Below the pieces are notes generated by a model. The model did no database searches. It saw only the letters and a program-made list of their open reading frames with translations, and had not been told where the DNA came from. A stretch of 64,000 bases of DNA, from assembly GCA_951802195.1 (NCBI GenBank), contig OX637627.1:558001-622000 (forward strand), in the 5' to 3' direction. Position numbers and translations under genes: made by a program. How positions within the stretch are numbered: position 1 is the stretch's first letter; every line of letters starts with the position of its first letter. Source of the DNA: Tausonia pullulans (lineage: Eukaryota; Basidiomycota; Tremellomycetes; Cystofilobasidiales; Mrakiaceae). Positions 61,996 through 64,000 of this stretch are shown here, one piece after another.

Positions 61996-63890
61996 GTTGA
62001 GGTGAAAGAATGTTATGGTTGGAGGAGAAACTGGAAAGACCTTGAGAGATGGCCTTACGGTGACGAGAGTTGGGGCGGGCGGAGAAGCGAATGCGGCCTT
62101 GCGGATTCCCGTTTCCGAGTTGGACGCACGCACTCCCGCCCGGTTTCTGCTTGTCATGTGCGCCGCTCCTTTGCCTGTTTCACAAGCGCGCCAACAACCG
62201 AGGCACTTTCTATGCGGCCTTTGCTCTCTGATGTCACATGCAGCGCGCTGGGAACCGCACTGGATCTGGGGTAGCAATCGGCAGGGGTGTTTCCAGGCCA
62301 GGCGAGACGCCAGTGCAGAACGTCGACGACTTATCCATCGCTCCCTGGGGCTTGCTCTAGGGAGATCGAGGGCATTTAATACTCCCCAGGGAAAGTTGCC
62401 CGAGGATGACATAAGCAAAGGTGGATTCCTCCTGCACAAGAGCGACGTACGCCAAGGGCGGAATCATCGCTCAGGGACTTCCTGACCTGGCCGGCTGTTC
62501 CCACGCTTTGGACTTAACATGGCCTTCGCTGGCGAGGGTGCCTGGTCAAGTTGGACGCAAGTTAGGGAGGCTGAAAAGACGCGGCGGGCCCTCCTTCCCT
62601 CTCGTCAACAACCACCATCAACTGCTCTTTCTCTCTTCCTTAGTTTACTCCGACGCCGTCCTGCCAAGACGTGCTTCGACACGCTCGTGATCCTTCTTCT
62701 CAACTGGTTAGTCTTGACCTCTTTTTAGGTCCTTTCCTTCTCTTCCTCCCCCCCCCGCCCCTTACCCCCGCCGCCCCACTTTTTCTCGTCTCCTTTACCC
62801 ACCGGGATCCAAATTACAGCCCTACCGTCCACCTTAGACGCGGGCTGAGTCGAAGTCCCGGAATATTATCTGTTTCGAATGCTCCCCCCAGGATTGCATC
62901 CTCTTCCTCCGCTCCTTCGAAAGTTGTCGAGCACATGGAGGAAGGGGTTGTCCCTGGGTCTTAAACCTTGGGAGGTTGAACGCTTTTTGTCTGCTCCCCC
63001 TTCCCTTTCTCCATGGTCTGGGGAGCTTGAAGGGTTCTTACAGACCTCTCCTTCGCTGCACTCCTTTATTTTTGTTTTCCTCTCCGCTCGAAAAAAGACG
63101 AGATCTTCCGACACTGACTTGTGTTTCGGTTCTCACAGATCTTCCAGTCTCCTCAGTCCCATTCCGTCCGCTCTCTTGCTCGTCAATGAAAAGGTGAGCA
63201 TCGTTCCTTTGTAATCGTGTTATTCGATCTCTCGGCCGTCGTTGGCCATTCAACCTCGAGCCATCAAACGCCCATGGCTTTGACATGATGCTGTCAAAAT
63301 CTGATTTAATGAAATGGATTGGGGAAACCCAAAATGCCACCAAAACTCTTTGACCTGATCTTCTTACTCATCCTCCTCTTCTCATGGCATTCTGTCTCGC
63401 CTTGCCCCTTGGTTGTGATAGGAACTGACTCCTCTTCTCTTTCGCGCTCTGACAGATCACAGTTTGAACTTCTCTCCCGTTTTTGGATGTGTGCCCTTTG
63501 CGTCCTGATCTCGTCTCCTCATTTGCCTCAATGGACCATGCATGACCTTTTCGATAGAACCCCGTGCCTCCTTGAAAGATACGCGCGAACGCTGTCCTTT
63601 CCGTCTTGGCCCCTTCCCCCCTCCTTTTCAAGCAAAGCCTTGTTCGGGTCCATAGTCTTGGTGGCGGCCCACTGGGAGGAAGGAGGAGGCGTGTCCTTGC
63701 ACTTCCGCACATTGACTCTGCCAGGGCAAGCGGGTTGGACGCACACTGGCTGACTCGGTCGCTCGTCGTGAGGAGCAAGATTCGCTGGCTATACATGCAT
63801 AGTCCAAGGAGAAGGAGAGGAGCAGCGGTGCGCCGAAGCAGGGCTGGCAGGCGAGGGAGAACATGGCAACGAGAAGATGGAGAACTGACA
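61996..63890. promoter_or_regulatory. Long region upstream of AOX
   Basis: About 1.9 kb, the longest gene-poor stretch in the window. The AOX promoter must be here. A pyrimidine-rich + strand (62690-63190) includes a C9 run near 62748. A + strand open frame 63319-63753 begins with a hydrophobic stretch (KLFDLIFLLILLFSWHS) but has poor codon choice; I do not call it a gene. Confidence 0.4.
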
Positions 63891-64000
63891 CTACCCCGCC
63901 TGACCGTCCATCGTTCGAAACAGATGCTCCACCTCGTCCGATGGCAGTGCGCTGGGTGCGAGCTGGGTCAGCTTCAGCCCAACTCAAGCGCCGCAGGGAT
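63891..64000 (-). CDS. Last exon of a gene running off the window
   Basis: On the minus strand an acceptor GACCCAG (about 63963-63969) with an upstream GGCTGAAGC branch-like site precedes LAPSALPSDEVEHLFRTMDGQAG and a stop at 63891-63893 (exon 63962-63891, in phase 0). This looks like a genuine protein C-terminus, but only 23 residues are inside the window, so the gene cannot be named. Confidence 0.45.

Noticed and set aside
63319-63753. 144-codon + strand frame with a hydrophobic N-terminus
   Set aside because: Composition follows the local CT-rich DNA, no splice sites or family match, and codon use is unlike neighbouring genes. Kept only as a note.

Overview
This window looks like nuclear DNA from a basidiomycete yeast-like fungus, most likely a tremellomycete; the class is an inference from gene content and intron style, not a proven placement. 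The DNA is GC- and CT-rich. Almost every gene is cut by many short introns with GTRNGT donors, CTNAC-like branch sites and YAG acceptors. Coding exons can be extremely short (4, 6, 9, 11 or 16 nt). I rebuilt gene models by hand by joining exons so that phase and family homology both fit. Coordinates are first to last coding base.

Left third (1-23990): ADE2 (purine synthesis), a Zn2Cys6 regulator, a four-helix membrane protein resembling only the N-terminal part of vacuolar ABC transporters, an aprataxin-like DNA repair protein (HNT3) transcribed away from a lysine N6-acetyltransferase-like gene (LYC1), the SelO pseudokinase, homoaconitase LYS4, an unrecognised probable mitochondrial protein, and the proteasome-associated phosphatase UBLCP1. 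LYC1 (lysine breakdown) and LYS4 (lysine synthesis) flank SelO within 8 kb.

Middle (24350-46780): uridine kinase (URK1, about 20 exons), S-adenosylhomocysteinase (SAH1), a 49-residue small protein, the replicative helicase subunit MCM5 with a start codon apparently split by an intron, a Cys-rich single-pass membrane protein, a small three-helix membrane protein, a Gly/Ser/His-rich protein, and ORC1. Two replication-licensing genes, MCM5 and ORC1, thus lie 6.4 kb apart.

Right third (46780-64000): an F-box protein, a stand-alone RRM protein of the cyclophilin-E type, an aldo/keto reductase, two mostly disordered unknown proteins, alternative oxidase (AOX) with several 16-nt exons, and the last exon of a gene that runs off the right edge. 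Genes are densely packed, with convergent gaps of only 70-125 bp at SelO/LYS4, the Gly-rich gene/ORC1 and F-box/RRM. I saw no tRNA, rRNA, CRISPR array, intact transposon or virus-derived element.

The features most worth a second look are the micro-exon density, the split MCM5 start codon and its long structured intron, the ABC-transporter-like N-terminal domain without an ATPase, the aprataxin with a degenerate zinc finger, and the lysine gene neighbourhood.
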